NCBI RefSeq assembly: GCF_959029255.1
Contig: NZ_CAUFUE010000025.1
Coordinates: 1-64,000, forward strand
DNA length: 64,000 nucleotides
From: an uncultured Bacteroides sp.
Lineage (GTDB): Bacteria > Bacteroidota > Bacteroidia > Bacteroidales > Bacteroidaceae
Reading direction: 5' to 3'
The position numbers and the translations under genes were made by a program. A model generated the notes under the pieces. It was not told where the DNA came from. It searched no databases and worked only from the letters and a program-made list of their open reading frames with translations. Positions 35,995 to 45,012 of this stretch are shown piece after piece. How positions within the stretch are numbered: position 1 is the stretch's first letter; each line of letters opens with the position of its first letter.

Positions 35995-36013
35995 AGATTA
36001 ACCATTAAGAATG

Positions 36014-36039
36014 AAAAAGAGGAGCTTAATTGCCCCTCC
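36014..36039 (-). terminator. candidate attenuator in the rimP-nusA leader
   Basis: On the - strand GAGGGGC-AATTAA-GCTCCTC (one G-U pair) is followed by TTTTTC, 19 bp before the rimP ATG and after the promoter. It should allow premature stopping of the operon. Confidence 0.55.
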
Positions 36040-36060
36040 ACCTTTCATCCATTTCGACTG

Positions 36061-36091
36061 CAAAGATATAAATAATCTGTTCGACTACAAA
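36061..36091 (-). promoter_or_regulatory. rimP-nusA-infB operon promoter
   Basis: Read on the - strand, -33 TTTG (36088-36091) and -7 TATCTTTG (36061-36068) are separated by exactly 19 bp: the best match to the Bacteroidales promoter in this window. Predicted start near 36054. Confidence 0.85.
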
Positions 36092-36208
36092 ATATTAGAT
36101 AAGAAAAAGATTGATTTAACGGCAAAACGCCCAGATACTTTGACTTTGACTAAAAATCTTCCTATTTTTATTGAATATAATAAGCTGAAGTTCCGCATGT
36201 CCAGTATG

Positions 36209-36652
36209 GGTTTATAAATGGGAATTTACCGGCGTAGCGCCGGAACAAAGTTTCCCTTCGGATGATGGCGCAACTGATATAAATGCAACTGGTGATTTTT
36301 CTTTCACCACAGAGGACACAGAGGTCACAGAGGTTTTAATTTTTTCGACGCGGATTGGGCGGATTAAGCGGATTTTAATTTTTCAGACGCAGATGACACA
36401 GATGACGCAGATTCTTTTAGTAGTAGCAACAAAGTAAAAAATCAACTTAATCAGCTTAATCCGCTAAATCCGCGTCGAAAAAATCAAAGACACAGCGCAG
36501 CCTTAAAATCTGCGTCATCCGTTTAACTTATTTAACAGAAGTTACTTGTGCAAAAACTTGCGCAGGTCTTAGAATTCCGCGTCTGAAAATACCCCATTCG
36601 AAAGGAAACCCTGCTCCGGCGCTACGCCGGTAAATTATCATTTTTCTTCCTC
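36209..36652. repeat. nested palindromic repeat complex
   Basis: The outer 21-bp perfect inverted repeat AATTTACCGGCGTAGCGCCGG lies at 36223-36243 and 36616-36636, with matching flanks on the inner side (GTTTCCCTTCG-type). Inside is a CACCACAGAGGACACAGAGG fragment (36306-36334) and a second palindrome of P1-like CGACGCGGATT...GCGGATTAAGCGGATT units around 36345-36477, with AGACGCAGATGACACAGATG and its inverse. The outer left end repeats the P2 end GGTTTATAAATGGGAATT. No gene is visible in this gap. Confidence 0.7.
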
Positions 36653-36782
36653 TGCATGAACTAGCGAAACTTGAATAATAAATTCCAAATCCGGTAGAAT
36701 AAGCAACCAATGATTTCATTTATATTTTTCACCTCGCTTTCTTTTCATCAAATATACAAAACAGAGAAGCATTTTCCCATAT

Positions 36783-36886
36783 CACCTCCATAACATCTCC
36801 ATAGCAACTCCAATACAACTCCAATACAACTCCAATGCAACTCCAATATATATGATTGGAGAAGCTATGGAGAAGCAATGGAGAAA
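36783..36886. repeat. 11-bp tandem array with inverted counterpart
   Basis: Six 11-bp units (CAACTCCAATA type) from 36783 to 36848, followed by three units of the inverse sense (GATTGGAGAAG, CTATGGAGAAG, CAATGGAGAAA) at 36854-36886. The two halves can form a long hairpin. It lies 130 bp before the decayed regulator. Confidence 0.75.
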
Positions 36887-37016
36887 CTACGATAAAAGTA
36901 GGGAATAAGTAGAGAGAAATATACTCATTATATAATTTGTCACAGATGAAACCATCCTTTTGGCTTTCTATTCTAAAGTTTTTCATACATTTGTGACCGT
37001 CATTTATTTACACACG

Positions 37017-37678
37017 ATGAAAAATCTACTATATACCTATATAATTTTTGTTGCGGTTATGCTATGTGCCGGTTGCAATGGAGATAACAGTAGCAAAATA
37101 CTGAAACAAGCTGATTCATTACTGGCAAGCCATCCCGACAGTGCCCTAAAACTGCTTGGTGGCATTGATGATATATCCGGTTTGTCCGAGGAGGAGCAGA
37201 TGCAACTTGCCTGGGATAGAGGAAAAGCGCATTTCCGGCTAGGGATATCGATGATAGAAGATACGTTGCTACCACGTGCCATAGAATATTTCAGGCAAAG
37301 GGGAGACTCCGCCAAAATGCTTGACAGCTATATGCTTGAAGCCAGATACCTGAACTGGACCAACCGGAACGAGCGGGTACAAGAGATACTGGACAGTGGT
37401 TTGAAGCAGGCTATTGCACGGAAAGATACGTCCGGCATACTTTTGCTCTACCAGTTCAAGGCAGAAATGATGTATCAGAACAATGACTACGCGGGAGCAA
37501 TCGAACTCTTCAAGAAATCCAGATATGCTGCCTGCTCTGCGCCAAGTTCTCCACCAAAGAAATCGGTGTTATTACGCAGCAGACAAGCGCCACTATTTAT
37601 GTAAGGAAATCGTCCATCCGCAAGAAACTCGGCGTGGAAGAAAAGCAGGATATCATCGAATTTCTGAACTCCATTTAG
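37017..37678 (+). pseudogene. decayed TPR/LuxR-type regulator
   Basis: The N-terminal ~170 residues (from ATG 37017) are a lipoprotein signal (VMLCAGC) plus TPR helices ASHPDSALKLL, RAIEYFRQRGDSAKML, AGAIELFKKS. The frame then runs into missense and stops at 37604. In another frame, from about 37520 to 37678, lies a LuxR-type HTH end (CAKFSTKEIGVITQQTSATI, RKSSIRKKLG). An internal deletion of the membrane/coil part of such a regulator, which is normally over 500 residues, with a frame change explains this. Confidence 0.8.
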
Positions 37679-37796
37679 ACCGCAAAAGCACCAATTTAGA
37701 TTCAGCAAATGCCGATTTAGACTTTCGCAGACAATCACTTCTGATTATCAGCTATTTGCGCGCCATTCATTTAGACTTTTTATTTACCGGTTTAGT
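37673..37796 (+). repeat. 21-bp-period ATTTAGAC array
   Basis: TTTAG cores start at 37674, 37695, 37716 and again at 37770 and 37791, i.e. steps of 21 with a gap. It begins at the stop codon of the decayed regulator. Confidence 0.5.
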
Positions 37797-37819
37797 AGGC
37801 GGGAAGGCCTCTTAATACC

Positions 37820-37827
37820 TAATTTTG
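37820..37827 (+). promoter_or_regulatory. promoter, -7 box
   Basis: TAATTTTG (TAnnTTTG), 28 bp before the ATG at 37855. Confidence 0.5.
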
Positions 37828-37854
37828 GTATCAAATCAATAAAACAAAAGTCTT

Positions 37855-38253
37855 ATGAAAAATCTATTAAGCACAACAGTCATCGGGGTATTCTTTACTC
37901 TTATTTTATTCAGTTCTTGTTATTTCCCGGGAAGCGACCAGGCGAAAATCAAATCAGCAACGACTTGCTATGTAAAAGCCCAACTGGGCGAAGGCGAGAA
38001 GTTTCAGTGGGGACAACTCGAACGCAAAAACGGGAAGCAGGTAAACGGCAAAGACTGCAAATATGCCGAGGTCCACTACGACATTATCAATAAAGAGGGG
38101 GAGACCGAGCATAAAATGCTTTTTCTCCTGATGTCGGAACATTGTGATTCTGTTTATGACATCACAGGGAAAAGAGACAAGGAATGGGTATCCAAAGAAG
38201 GTCCGTCGAGCGAGGAAATAAAAGCTCTCATCAAGGATGCGTTAAACCGATAA
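37855..38253 (+). CDS. small lipoprotein of unknown function
   Basis: 132 residues, signal peptide with lipobox FSSC then YFPG. One compact domain, charged and partly beta (KYAEVHYDIINKEGETEHKMLF), with helices at the end (SSEEIKALIKDAL). I recognise no family. Followed after 12 bp by an outer-membrane beta-barrel gene and likely its co-transcribed partner. Confidence 0.82.
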   Translation: MKNLLSTTVIGVFFTLILFSSCYFPGSDQAKIKSATTCYVKAQLGEGEKFQWGQLERKNGKQVNGKDCKYAEVHYDIINKEGETEHKMLFLLMSEHCDSVYDITGKRDKEWVSKEGPSSEEIKALIKDALNR

Positions 38254-38265
38254 ATCGATACTGTC

Positions 38266-40602
38266 ATGAAAAGAATAAGCATTATTATCATGTTGGTGAT
38301 GTGGGCAAATCTTGCCATTATTGCACAAACAGCCAAAATAAACGGAACGGTTATTGACAGCAGCAACCAGCCCATCGAGTTTGTAAACATAACTGCGCTT
38401 TCCCTGCCCGACTCTACATTTATAACGGGAAGTACTACTAATAGTAAAGGAAAATTCGACCTGAAAGTAAATGAGGGAGCAGATATCTTACTGAAAGTGT
38501 CCTATATGGGTTATGCCACCGAACGAATTGAAATAAAAAACCCGCACGGAACCATCCGGATGGGAAATATTCTCCTGAACGAACAGTCCGTATCACTCAA
38601 CGAAGTTGTAGTATCAGGAAACAACATAACCCGGAAGGTAGACCGGATGGTGATAGTGCCTACCGCCGCATCGCAGAAGAATGCCTATAATCCATACGAC
38701 TTGATGCTTAATCTTTCCATTCCGCACTTAAGCGTGAACACGCTTTCCAAAAGCCTGGAGGCAAATGGAGGGGCGGTACAAACACGCATCAACGGTATCG
38801 TAGCCAATTCTGCCGAAGTAGCGGCCTTGTTGCCCAAAGATATCGTGAGAATAGAATTCATAGAGAATCCGGGAGAGCGGTATGGTGACAGGAGCTTGGG
38901 CGCGGTAGTCGACATCATCGTGCGGCAACGTGAGACCGGCGGACTGGTAAATATCCAAACAACCAACTCCCCGCATGTCCTATTCGGGGAAAACAATATC
39001 GTAGCCAAATATAACTATAAAAAATCGCAATGGGGTGTATTCTATAGCTTATTGGACAGAGGATTCAACAAAGTAAACAATGACCTAACAGAAGAATATG
39101 TGCTGGAAAATAAAACCATACGGCGCATACAAGAAGGTATCGATGGCCGCAACAAACATTTCGAACACAATGTGGACCTTTCATACAATTATTCCGAACC
39201 GGACAAGTATGTATTCAACGTGATGTTTCGCAACAATATTTACGACGCGCCCTATCTGAACCAGTCGAACAAGCTGTATGACGCTTCGGATAGCAAAAAC
39301 TTTATCTTCTCCAAACTGAACAACAAGCAATCCAACTACACGCCTTCCCTTGACTTGTACTTCCAACGCCAATTGCCAAACAACCAGACGCTGACAATGA
39401 ACGTGACGGGTACGCTGATTAACAGTAATTCCGAAAGACATTATAGCGAATATACGCCTAAGGATGAAAATCTGACGGCTATCACAAGCGATGTAACGGG
39501 GAATAAATATTCCATCATCGGAGAGGCTATCTACGACAAGCGTTTCAAGTCCCTGATGCTTAGTGCCGGGCTACGCCATTATCAGATGTATGCCAAGAAC
39601 GAATATGCAGGTTCTTCGCCCATCACGTCCAACATGAATCAAGCTAAGTCGTCGGCCTTCGCAGAGTTGCAGGGGCAGATTAAGAAAGTGGGCTTCGGCG
39701 TGAGTGCCGGTCTTACCCGTTCTTATTTCAAAGAAGGGGAACAGAGCCACACTTACTATACATTCACACCTACCGTACGCCTGAACTTTGCGCCACATAA
39801 AAATGGCAACATCAACTATCGCTTCAATACGGAGCCTAAAATACCTTCATTGAGTTCACTGACGGGTGTGGAGCAACCCATCGATACCATTCAGATTGTA
39901 CGTGGAAATCCCGCCTTGCGGACTTACAGTGTTTTCAACAACACGCTGAACTACTCGTATATGAAACAACACTTCATATTTATGCTGAACGTGGCGCACA
40001 GTTATCACAAAAACGCCATTATGGAGAGCGTTTTTGCCGAAGGAGACAAGCTTATTATCATGGACGAGAACCAACGCTCTTATCAGTCACTCAATTTCGG
40101 GCCTACACTGGTGTTCCGTTCATTGGATATAGGGAAACTGAAGAACTTCCTTACAGTGAGTATTGACGGCGGATTTATACGATGCTGGTCGAACGGGAAC
40201 AAATACACACATACGCATAATAATTTCTATTATAACCTGGCGGCTATACTTAACTACAAGGAATATTCCTTGTTGGGACAATTCAGCAAGAACAAGAATA
40301 CACTTTATGGGGAAACCATTTATAAAGGCGAGAACCAAACGGCAGTCATGGCTACGTATACCCACAAAAGGCTCCAATTGGGACTCGGTATGATGTTTCC
40401 ATTTACCAACAACTATAAAACGGGAAAAGAGCGCATAAGCAATGTGGCTCCTTACTCTTCTTGGACACATGTCAAAGAGTTGGGGCAGATGGTTGTTCTC
40501 CGCCTGAATTATAACTTTGAATTTGGCAGGAAATATAATTCTTCTAAGAAGCGTACCAATAATAGCGACAGGGAATCGGGTATATTGAACGTGGATAGAT
40601 GA
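38266..40602 (+). CDS. outer-membrane beta-barrel protein, TonB-receptor-like
   Basis: 778 residues. Signal peptide, then a CarboxypepD_reg-like domain (AKINGTVIDSSNQPIEFVNI), a plug-like segment (EVVVSGNNITRKVDRMVIVP, DIVRIEFIENPGERYGDRSL) and a long C-terminal stretch of alternating hydrophobic strands typical of an OMP_b-brl_3 barrel. It lacks the TonB-box motif at the start and is shorter than SusC. Possible role: outer-membrane transport or adhesion; partner is the lipoprotein upstream. Confidence 0.85.
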   Translation: MKRISIIIMLVMWANLAIIAQTAKINGTVIDSSNQPIEFVNITALSLPDSTFITGSTTNSKGKFDLKVNEGADILLKVSYMGYATERIEIKNPHGTIRMGNILLNEQSVSLNEVVVSGNNITRKVDRMVIVPTAASQKNAYNPYDLMLNLSIPHLSVNTLSKSLEANGGAVQTRINGIVANSAEVAALLPKDIVRIEFIENPGERYGDRSLGAVVDIIVRQRETGGLVNIQTTNSPHVLFGENNIVAKYNYKKSQWGVFYSLLDRGFNKVNNDLTEEYVLENKTIRRIQEGIDGRNKHFEHNVDLSYNYSEPDKYVFNVMFRNNIYDAPYLNQSNKLYDASDSKNFIFSKLNNKQSNYTPSLDLYFQRQLPNNQTLTMNVTGTLINSNSERHYSEYTPKDENLTAITSDVTGNKYSIIGEAIYDKRFKSLMLSAGLRHYQMYAKNEYAGSSPITSNMNQAKSSAFAELQGQIKKVGFGVSAGLTRSYFKEGEQSHTYYTFTPTVRLNFAPHKNGNINYRFNTEPKIPSLSSLTGVEQPIDTIQIVRGNPALRTYSVFNNTLNYSYMKQHFIFMLNVAHSYHKNAIMESVFAEGDKLIIMDENQRSYQSLNFGPTLVFRSLDIGKLKNFLTVSIDGGFIRCWSNGNKYTHTHNNFYYNLAAILNYKEYSLLGQFSKNKNTLYGETIYKGENQTAVMATYTHKRLQLGLGMMFPFTNNYKTGKERISNVAPYSSWTHVKELGQMVVLRLNYNFEFGRKYNSSKKRTNNSDRESGILNVDR

Positions 40603-40610
40603 TATAAATC

Positions 40611-40702
40611 AGGCGCGAATTACGCGGATTTCACGGATTAAGAGCTGCGCTATACATACAGCAACAAAGAAAAAATCCGTGAAATCCGCGTATTCCGCGC
40701 CT
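40611..40702. repeat. palindromic repeat, family P1 copy C (no gene inside)
   Basis: The 29-bp arms 40611-40639 and 40674-40702 (AGGCGCGAATTACGCGGATT then TCACGGATT) are inverted with two mismatches, loop 34 bp. Same arms as the GxxExxY element, but no gene. Convergent genes lie on both sides. Confidence 0.8.
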
Positions 40703-40760
40703 AAAGATTTTACAACAAAGGGGAAACGCCCGCTTTCATATATAAAGCAAGGGAATATTA

Positions 40761-43100
40761 TTATTTATTCGGAGTTTCCCACTTCTTGGTATCCGTACAA
40801 AGCACATTCACCGTTTGGTCACCGGCCTGAATACGGAAGTCACCTTTCTCCAATATCCATTTGCCGTCATAACCTACAAAGGCGAGGTCGGAACCTTTCA
40901 CCTTCAGGGATACGGTTTTGGTTTCGCCCGGCTTCAACTCTACTTTTTCGAAAGCACGAAGGCGGCGGGTGTCAGGAGTCAGAGAAGCCACAAGGTCGCT
41001 ACTGAACAACAGGACGCTTTCTTTACCGATGCGATTGCCGGTGTTCTTCACATCGACCGTGAAAGTCAGCATATCATCGGCGGTGAAGTCTGGTTTGTCT
41101 ACTTTGAGATTGCTATATGCAAAAGTGGTGTAACTCAATCCATAACCGAAAGCCCACTGTACGGAAACCTGAGCATCATAGTTGTAGGCACCTTCCATCT
41201 GCTTGCCGATGTGCTCACACGGTTTGTAGTCGTAGGTTATCAGGGAGTTGATTTCCTTCGGATAAGTATAAGGCATCTTACCGCTGAAGTTAGCGTCACC
41301 GGCAACAAGGTTTGCCAAAGCATCGCCGCCATAGTTGCCGGGAAGCATAATATTGACAACAGCCTTTGCCAACGGTTCGATGTCGGCTATCAGACGGGGA
41401 CGGCCTTCATTCAAAATCAGGATGACGGGCTTACCGGTCTTGGCTAGCGCTTTTACCAAATCGAGCTGGTTTTGAGAAAGGAAAAGGTTCGTCAGGTTGC
41501 CCGGAGTTTCGCAGTAGGAGTTTTCACCGACGCAGGCAACAATGTAGTCTGCATCGGCGGCGGCAGCTACTGCTTTCTCTATCTCAGGAGTATTCTCAGC
41601 AGCCCAGTTACCTTTCAAGTCATACGTAACACCGGCTTCATAAATGATATTATCGGCGCCGAATTTATTGGTGAAAGCCTCCAGAATGGTATTGTAAGCT
41701 TCGGCACATTCCTCGGCATTGCTACCTTGCCAGGTATAAGACCAACCTCCATTCAGGCAACGCATGGAATGGGCATTCGGACCTGTCAGCAAAATCTTCT
41801 TGCCTTTTGCCAACGGTAAGATGCCGTCTGTATTCTTCAGCAGTACTAAAGACTCTTCAGCAGCCTGGAGAGCGGCGGCGGCATGTTCTTCACCACCGAA
41901 CAGAGGATAATCTTTTAAATCATAATAGGGCTTTTCAAACAGGTTCAAACGATATTTCAGGCGCAAAACGCGGCGAACGGCATCATCAATGCGGCTCATG
42001 GGGACTTCACCTTCCTGCACCAGTTCTTTCAGGAGGGGACAGAATTTCCAGTCGTATGGGTCCATAGACATATCGATACCGGCATTGATGGCAAGTTTGA
42101 TGGCCTCTTTCTTGTCTTTGGCAATGTGGTCGCGTTTCCAAAGATTATCGATATCCGCCCAGTCGGTCACAATCATGCCATCCCAGTTGAGGTCTTCTTT
42201 CAACCATTTCGTCAGCAACTCATAGTTGGCATGGAAAGGCAGTCCGTTGTTCATGGCGGAGTTCACCATAACGGATAGGGCGCCGTTTCTCACCATTTCA
42301 AGATAGGGAGCAAAATGTTTCTCGCGCATATCTTGCACGGTGATGGAAGAAGGGGTACGGTCTTTACCGGACACAGGAACGCCATAACCCATATAATGCT
42401 TCATACAGGCAGCTACATGATTATTCCCGATATGGTTGGGGTCATCACCCTGAAAACCGAGGACGGCTTCACGTCCCATCTCAGCGTTGACATAGCAGTC
42501 TTCGCCATAGTTTTCCCACATACGGGGCCAGCGGGGGTCACGTCCCAGGTCGGTTACCGGAGCGTATGTCCAGGGGATGCTTCCCGCCTTGGTTTCGTAG
42601 GCGGAGATTTCAGCGCCGCGACGGGTGAGTTCACGATTGAACGTAGCGCCCATGTTGACGCCTTGCGGGAAGAATGTACCGCCCAGGGTATAGGTAGTAC
42701 CGTGAATCTGGTCGACACCGTAAATGCAGGGGATGCCAATCTCTTTCATGGATTTTTCCTGAATGCGCTTGATGATTTCTTGCCATTTGGCAATGCTTTG
42801 GGCTTTGCCGTTGGGTACATTGAGAATGGAGCCGACTTTATATTTCCCGATTACGCTGTCGAGCATCGCTTCGTTCAACTGGAAACCTTTGGCCGGAGCA
42901 GCCTTCCGGTCTTGCAAAAGGTCTATGGTGAGTTCGCACATCTGCCCTACTTTCTCGTCGAGCGTCATCTTCTTTAGCAGGGTTTCAATCTTCTGCTCTA
43001 TTTTCTCGTCTCCCGGAATGGCTGGAGCAACCGTTGTTTGTGCATTAGCAGACAATAGAGTGCCGGACAAGGCTAATGATAAGATTAATTTTTTATTCAT
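40761..43100 (-). CDS. bglX: GH3 beta-glucosidase (BglX-type)
   Basis: The start is the ATG at 43100 (MNKKLILSLALSGTLLSANA); the longer frame is a spurious extension. 779 residues, periplasmic: a GH3 N-domain (VGSILNVPNGKAQ, IYGVDQIHG, FPQGVNMGATFN), the nucleophile Asp in GMIVTDWADI, the (alpha/beta)6 sandwich domain and a C-terminal fibronectin-like FnIII domain. Likely releases terminal beta-glucosyl units from plant or other glycans. The CE1 gene lies 92 bp upstream on the same strand. Confidence 0.95.
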   Translation of the reverse strand: MNKKLILSLALSGTLLSANAQTTVAPAIPGDEKIEQKIETLLKKMTLDEKVGQMCELTIDLLQDRKAAPAKGFQLNEAMLDSVIGKYKVGSILNVPNGKAQSIAKWQEIIKRIQEKSMKEIGIPCIYGVDQIHGTTYTLGGTFFPQGVNMGATFNRELTRRGAEISAYETKAGSIPWTYAPVTDLGRDPRWPRMWENYGEDCYVNAEMGREAVLGFQGDDPNHIGNNHVAACMKHYMGYGVPVSGKDRTPSSITVQDMREKHFAPYLEMVRNGALSVMVNSAMNNGLPFHANYELLTKWLKEDLNWDGMIVTDWADIDNLWKRDHIAKDKKEAIKLAINAGIDMSMDPYDWKFCPLLKELVQEGEVPMSRIDDAVRRVLRLKYRLNLFEKPYYDLKDYPLFGGEEHAAAALQAAEESLVLLKNTDGILPLAKGKKILLTGPNAHSMRCLNGGWSYTWQGSNAEECAEAYNTILEAFTNKFGADNIIYEAGVTYDLKGNWAAENTPEIEKAVAAAADADYIVACVGENSYCETPGNLTNLFLSQNQLDLVKALAKTGKPVILILNEGRPRLIADIEPLAKAVVNIMLPGNYGGDALANLVAGDANFSGKMPYTYPKEINSLITYDYKPCEHIGKQMEGAYNYDAQVSVQWAFGYGLSYTTFAYSNLKVDKPDFTADDMLTFTVDVKNTGNRIGKESVLLFSSDLVASLTPDTRRLRAFEKVELKPGETKTVSLKVKGSDLAFVGYDGKWILEKGDFRIQAGDQTVNVLCTDTKKWETPNK

Positions 43101-43125
43101 GGCTTTATTTTTGGTTTTATGTTCA

Positions 43126-43133
43126 CAAAGATA
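43126..43133 (-). promoter_or_regulatory. bglX promoter, -7 box
   Basis: TATCTTTG on the - strand 25 bp before the bglX ATG, so bglX has its own promoter although the esterase lies upstream. Confidence 0.5.
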
Positions 43134-43192
43134 ATCGTATCCTACTATCCCATGGGGTATAGCAGGATACAATTTAGGGGATAAGATGTTTC

Positions 43193-44386
43193 TTACTTGA
43201 ATAAAAGTGGAACAAACTCCGTCAAATAGATACGCCAGTTTTTCCAAATGTGTCCGTCGCCGGTTTCATAATAGGTATACTTATACCCTTTTTCATCCAA
43301 GAGCTTGCGATAGTCTTCGTTCGCTTTATAAAGAAAATCCGTGTTTCCGATGCCAATCCAATAGAGCGCCGGTTTCTTGGAAAACTGGACTTTCAGTTTT
43401 CCTTCAAGGTCATCATAGATAGGGGCTTTTACCTCTTTATTAGGCAGGATGGCAGCCGAAAAGAGACCTACATAATTGAACATATCGGGGAACTGCTTGG
43501 AGATATGTAAAGAATGAAAACCGCCCATTGACAATCCGGCAATGGCACGGCTTTGCTTACTTTTTATAGTACGATAGTTCTTATCAACAAACTTCACGAC
43601 ATCGGGAAATGCCATTTCAAAAGAGCCTTCCATCGTTTTAGGCAACTGCATGGTGGGTGGAACCCATCCTAAAGAAGATTCACCGGGAGCTGCTTCCTGG
43701 GATGCATTTCCATTGGTCATCACAACAATCATCGGTTTCGCCTTACCTTGGGCGATAAGGTTATCGAGTATTTGTGCCGTACGGCCAAGAGCTATCCATG
43801 CTTCTTCATCGCCACCCATGCCGTGAAGCAGATAGAATACGGGGTAACGCTTGTTGCCGGTTTCATAACCGGCGGGAGTATAAACGGTAAGCCGGCGGCT
43901 CATTCCCAAAGTAGGGCTGTCATACCATACGCGGGAAACAGTGCCGTGAGGCACCTTATTTACTTTATATAAATCGGCACGCCCGCCACCGATGATAAAC
44001 ACATTGGTTACGGTGGCTACATCACGTATCATATAGACATTACTCGGGTCCATCATCCTTAAACCGTCCACGATGAATGAATAGCCGTAAAGTTCGGGGT
44101 TCAGCGGTTCGGGAGTGGTATATTCCCATACGCCATCTTTTCCTTCTTTCAAATCGGCAACACCCGGGCCGTCGAACTCCCCGTATGGCGTCTTGATTTT
44201 CTGTGTCGGCAGGAAGTCTCCCGTCACTTGTACTTTCACCGCTTTGGGAGCTTTCAGACGGAAAGTAACGGTGTTGTTGTCATGGATTTCCGGTGAAACA
44301 ACCGGAGCGCCGCCCCAAAGCGCTTGTTGTGCAAAAGTAAAAGCGCACATCAGCAAGGCTACAGCAAAACTTGATATTCTTTTCAT
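43193..44386 (-). CDS. CE1-type carbohydrate esterase with N-terminal CBM48-like domain
   Basis: The start is the ATG at 44386 (MKRISSFAVALLMCAFTFAQQ). 397 residues: CBM48/E-set domain (~25-130; NTVTFRLKAPKAVKVQVTGD) and an esterase D/feruloyl-esterase-like alpha/beta hydrolase with Ser-286 (AGLSMGGF) and His-379 (GDGHIWKNW), Asp probably 350. Removes ester-linked groups such as ferulate or acetate from xylans or other glycans; substrate not determinable. Expected to act with the GH3 enzyme. Confidence 0.9.
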   Translation of the reverse strand: MKRISSFAVALLMCAFTFAQQALWGGAPVVSPEIHDNNTVTFRLKAPKAVKVQVTGDFLPTQKIKTPYGEFDGPGVADLKEGKDGVWEYTTPEPLNPELYGYSFIVDGLRMMDPSNVYMIRDVATVTNVFIIGGGRADLYKVNKVPHGTVSRVWYDSPTLGMSRRLTVYTPAGYETGNKRYPVFYLLHGMGGDEEAWIALGRTAQILDNLIAQGKAKPMIVVMTNGNASQEAAPGESSLGWVPPTMQLPKTMEGSFEMAFPDVVKFVDKNYRTIKSKQSRAIAGLSMGGFHSLHISKQFPDMFNYVGLFSAAILPNKEVKAPIYDDLEGKLKVQFSKKPALYWIGIGNTDFLYKANEDYRKLLDEKGYKYTYYETGDGHIWKNWRIYLTEFVPLLFK

Positions 44387-44576
44387 ACTACTATGTTTTA
44401 AGGCAAAATATCTATTTTTATTCCAGATGCAAAGAAAGCGAGATATTGAATACAAGCAATCGGTTTGCACATGTTTTATAGTTATCCATATCAGAAAATT
44501 AACAAAGTTTTGGCTTGTGGCATGTTTCGGGTTTTCATTTGTGGAGGAGTTTATTAGTCTGTTCAAATATAATCGT

Positions 44577-44584
44577 TAAATTTG
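44577..44584 (+). promoter_or_regulatory. promoter, -7 box
   Basis: TAAATTTG (TAnnTTTG), 27 bp before the ATG at 44611. It argues for this start over 44515. Confidence 0.5.
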
Positions 44585-44610
44585 CAGGGTTCTTTAAACT
44601 TTTAATCATC

Positions 44611-45006
44611 ATGGCACACCGTCTGAATACCAACAAACAGTTTATGGTAGGTAATGGCATTCTTGCTTTTGCCGTTATCTTTGTAGTCGTAATCTTTGTA
44701 TATATGAGCATGAGATTACAGCAGAAAAAAGACGGGGAGCGTTATTTCACCGAAATTTATACCATCACCCTTGCCAAAGGGTTTGCGGGGGATTCTGTTT
44801 CTATTCTTATCAATGACAGCCTGCTGATGGACAAAAAGATTGCGGAAGAGCCTTTCTCTTTTGAGGTGAAACGCTTTGCCGAACAAAGCGCGCTGATGAT
44901 AGTGAACAATACCACCGATAAGCTTTCACTGTTTGAACTGAGCGAAAAGGGTGGCAACTACCGGTTTGAAAAAGAAGGGGAAGAGGTGAAGTTGCTGGCT
45001 CAATAA
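44611..45006 (+). CDS. small membrane-anchored protein
   Basis: 131 residues from the ATG at 44611, with one N-terminal membrane segment (~15-38; GILAFAVIFVVVIFVYM) followed by a basic stop and a soluble beta-rich domain. No known family. It is between divergent esterase and convergent metallopeptidase genes. Confidence 0.78.
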   Translation: MAHRLNTNKQFMVGNGILAFAVIFVVVIFVYMSMRLQQKKDGERYFTEIYTITLAKGFAGDSVSILINDSLLMDKKIAEEPFSFEVKRFAEQSALMIVNNTTDKLSLFELSEKGGNYRFEKEGEEVKLLAQ

Positions 45007-45012
45007 AAGGTA

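Noticed and set aside
36729..36986. Minus-strand open frame across the 11-bp array
   Set aside because: Its sequence is only the translation of the tandem repeat and flanks; no signal or domain.
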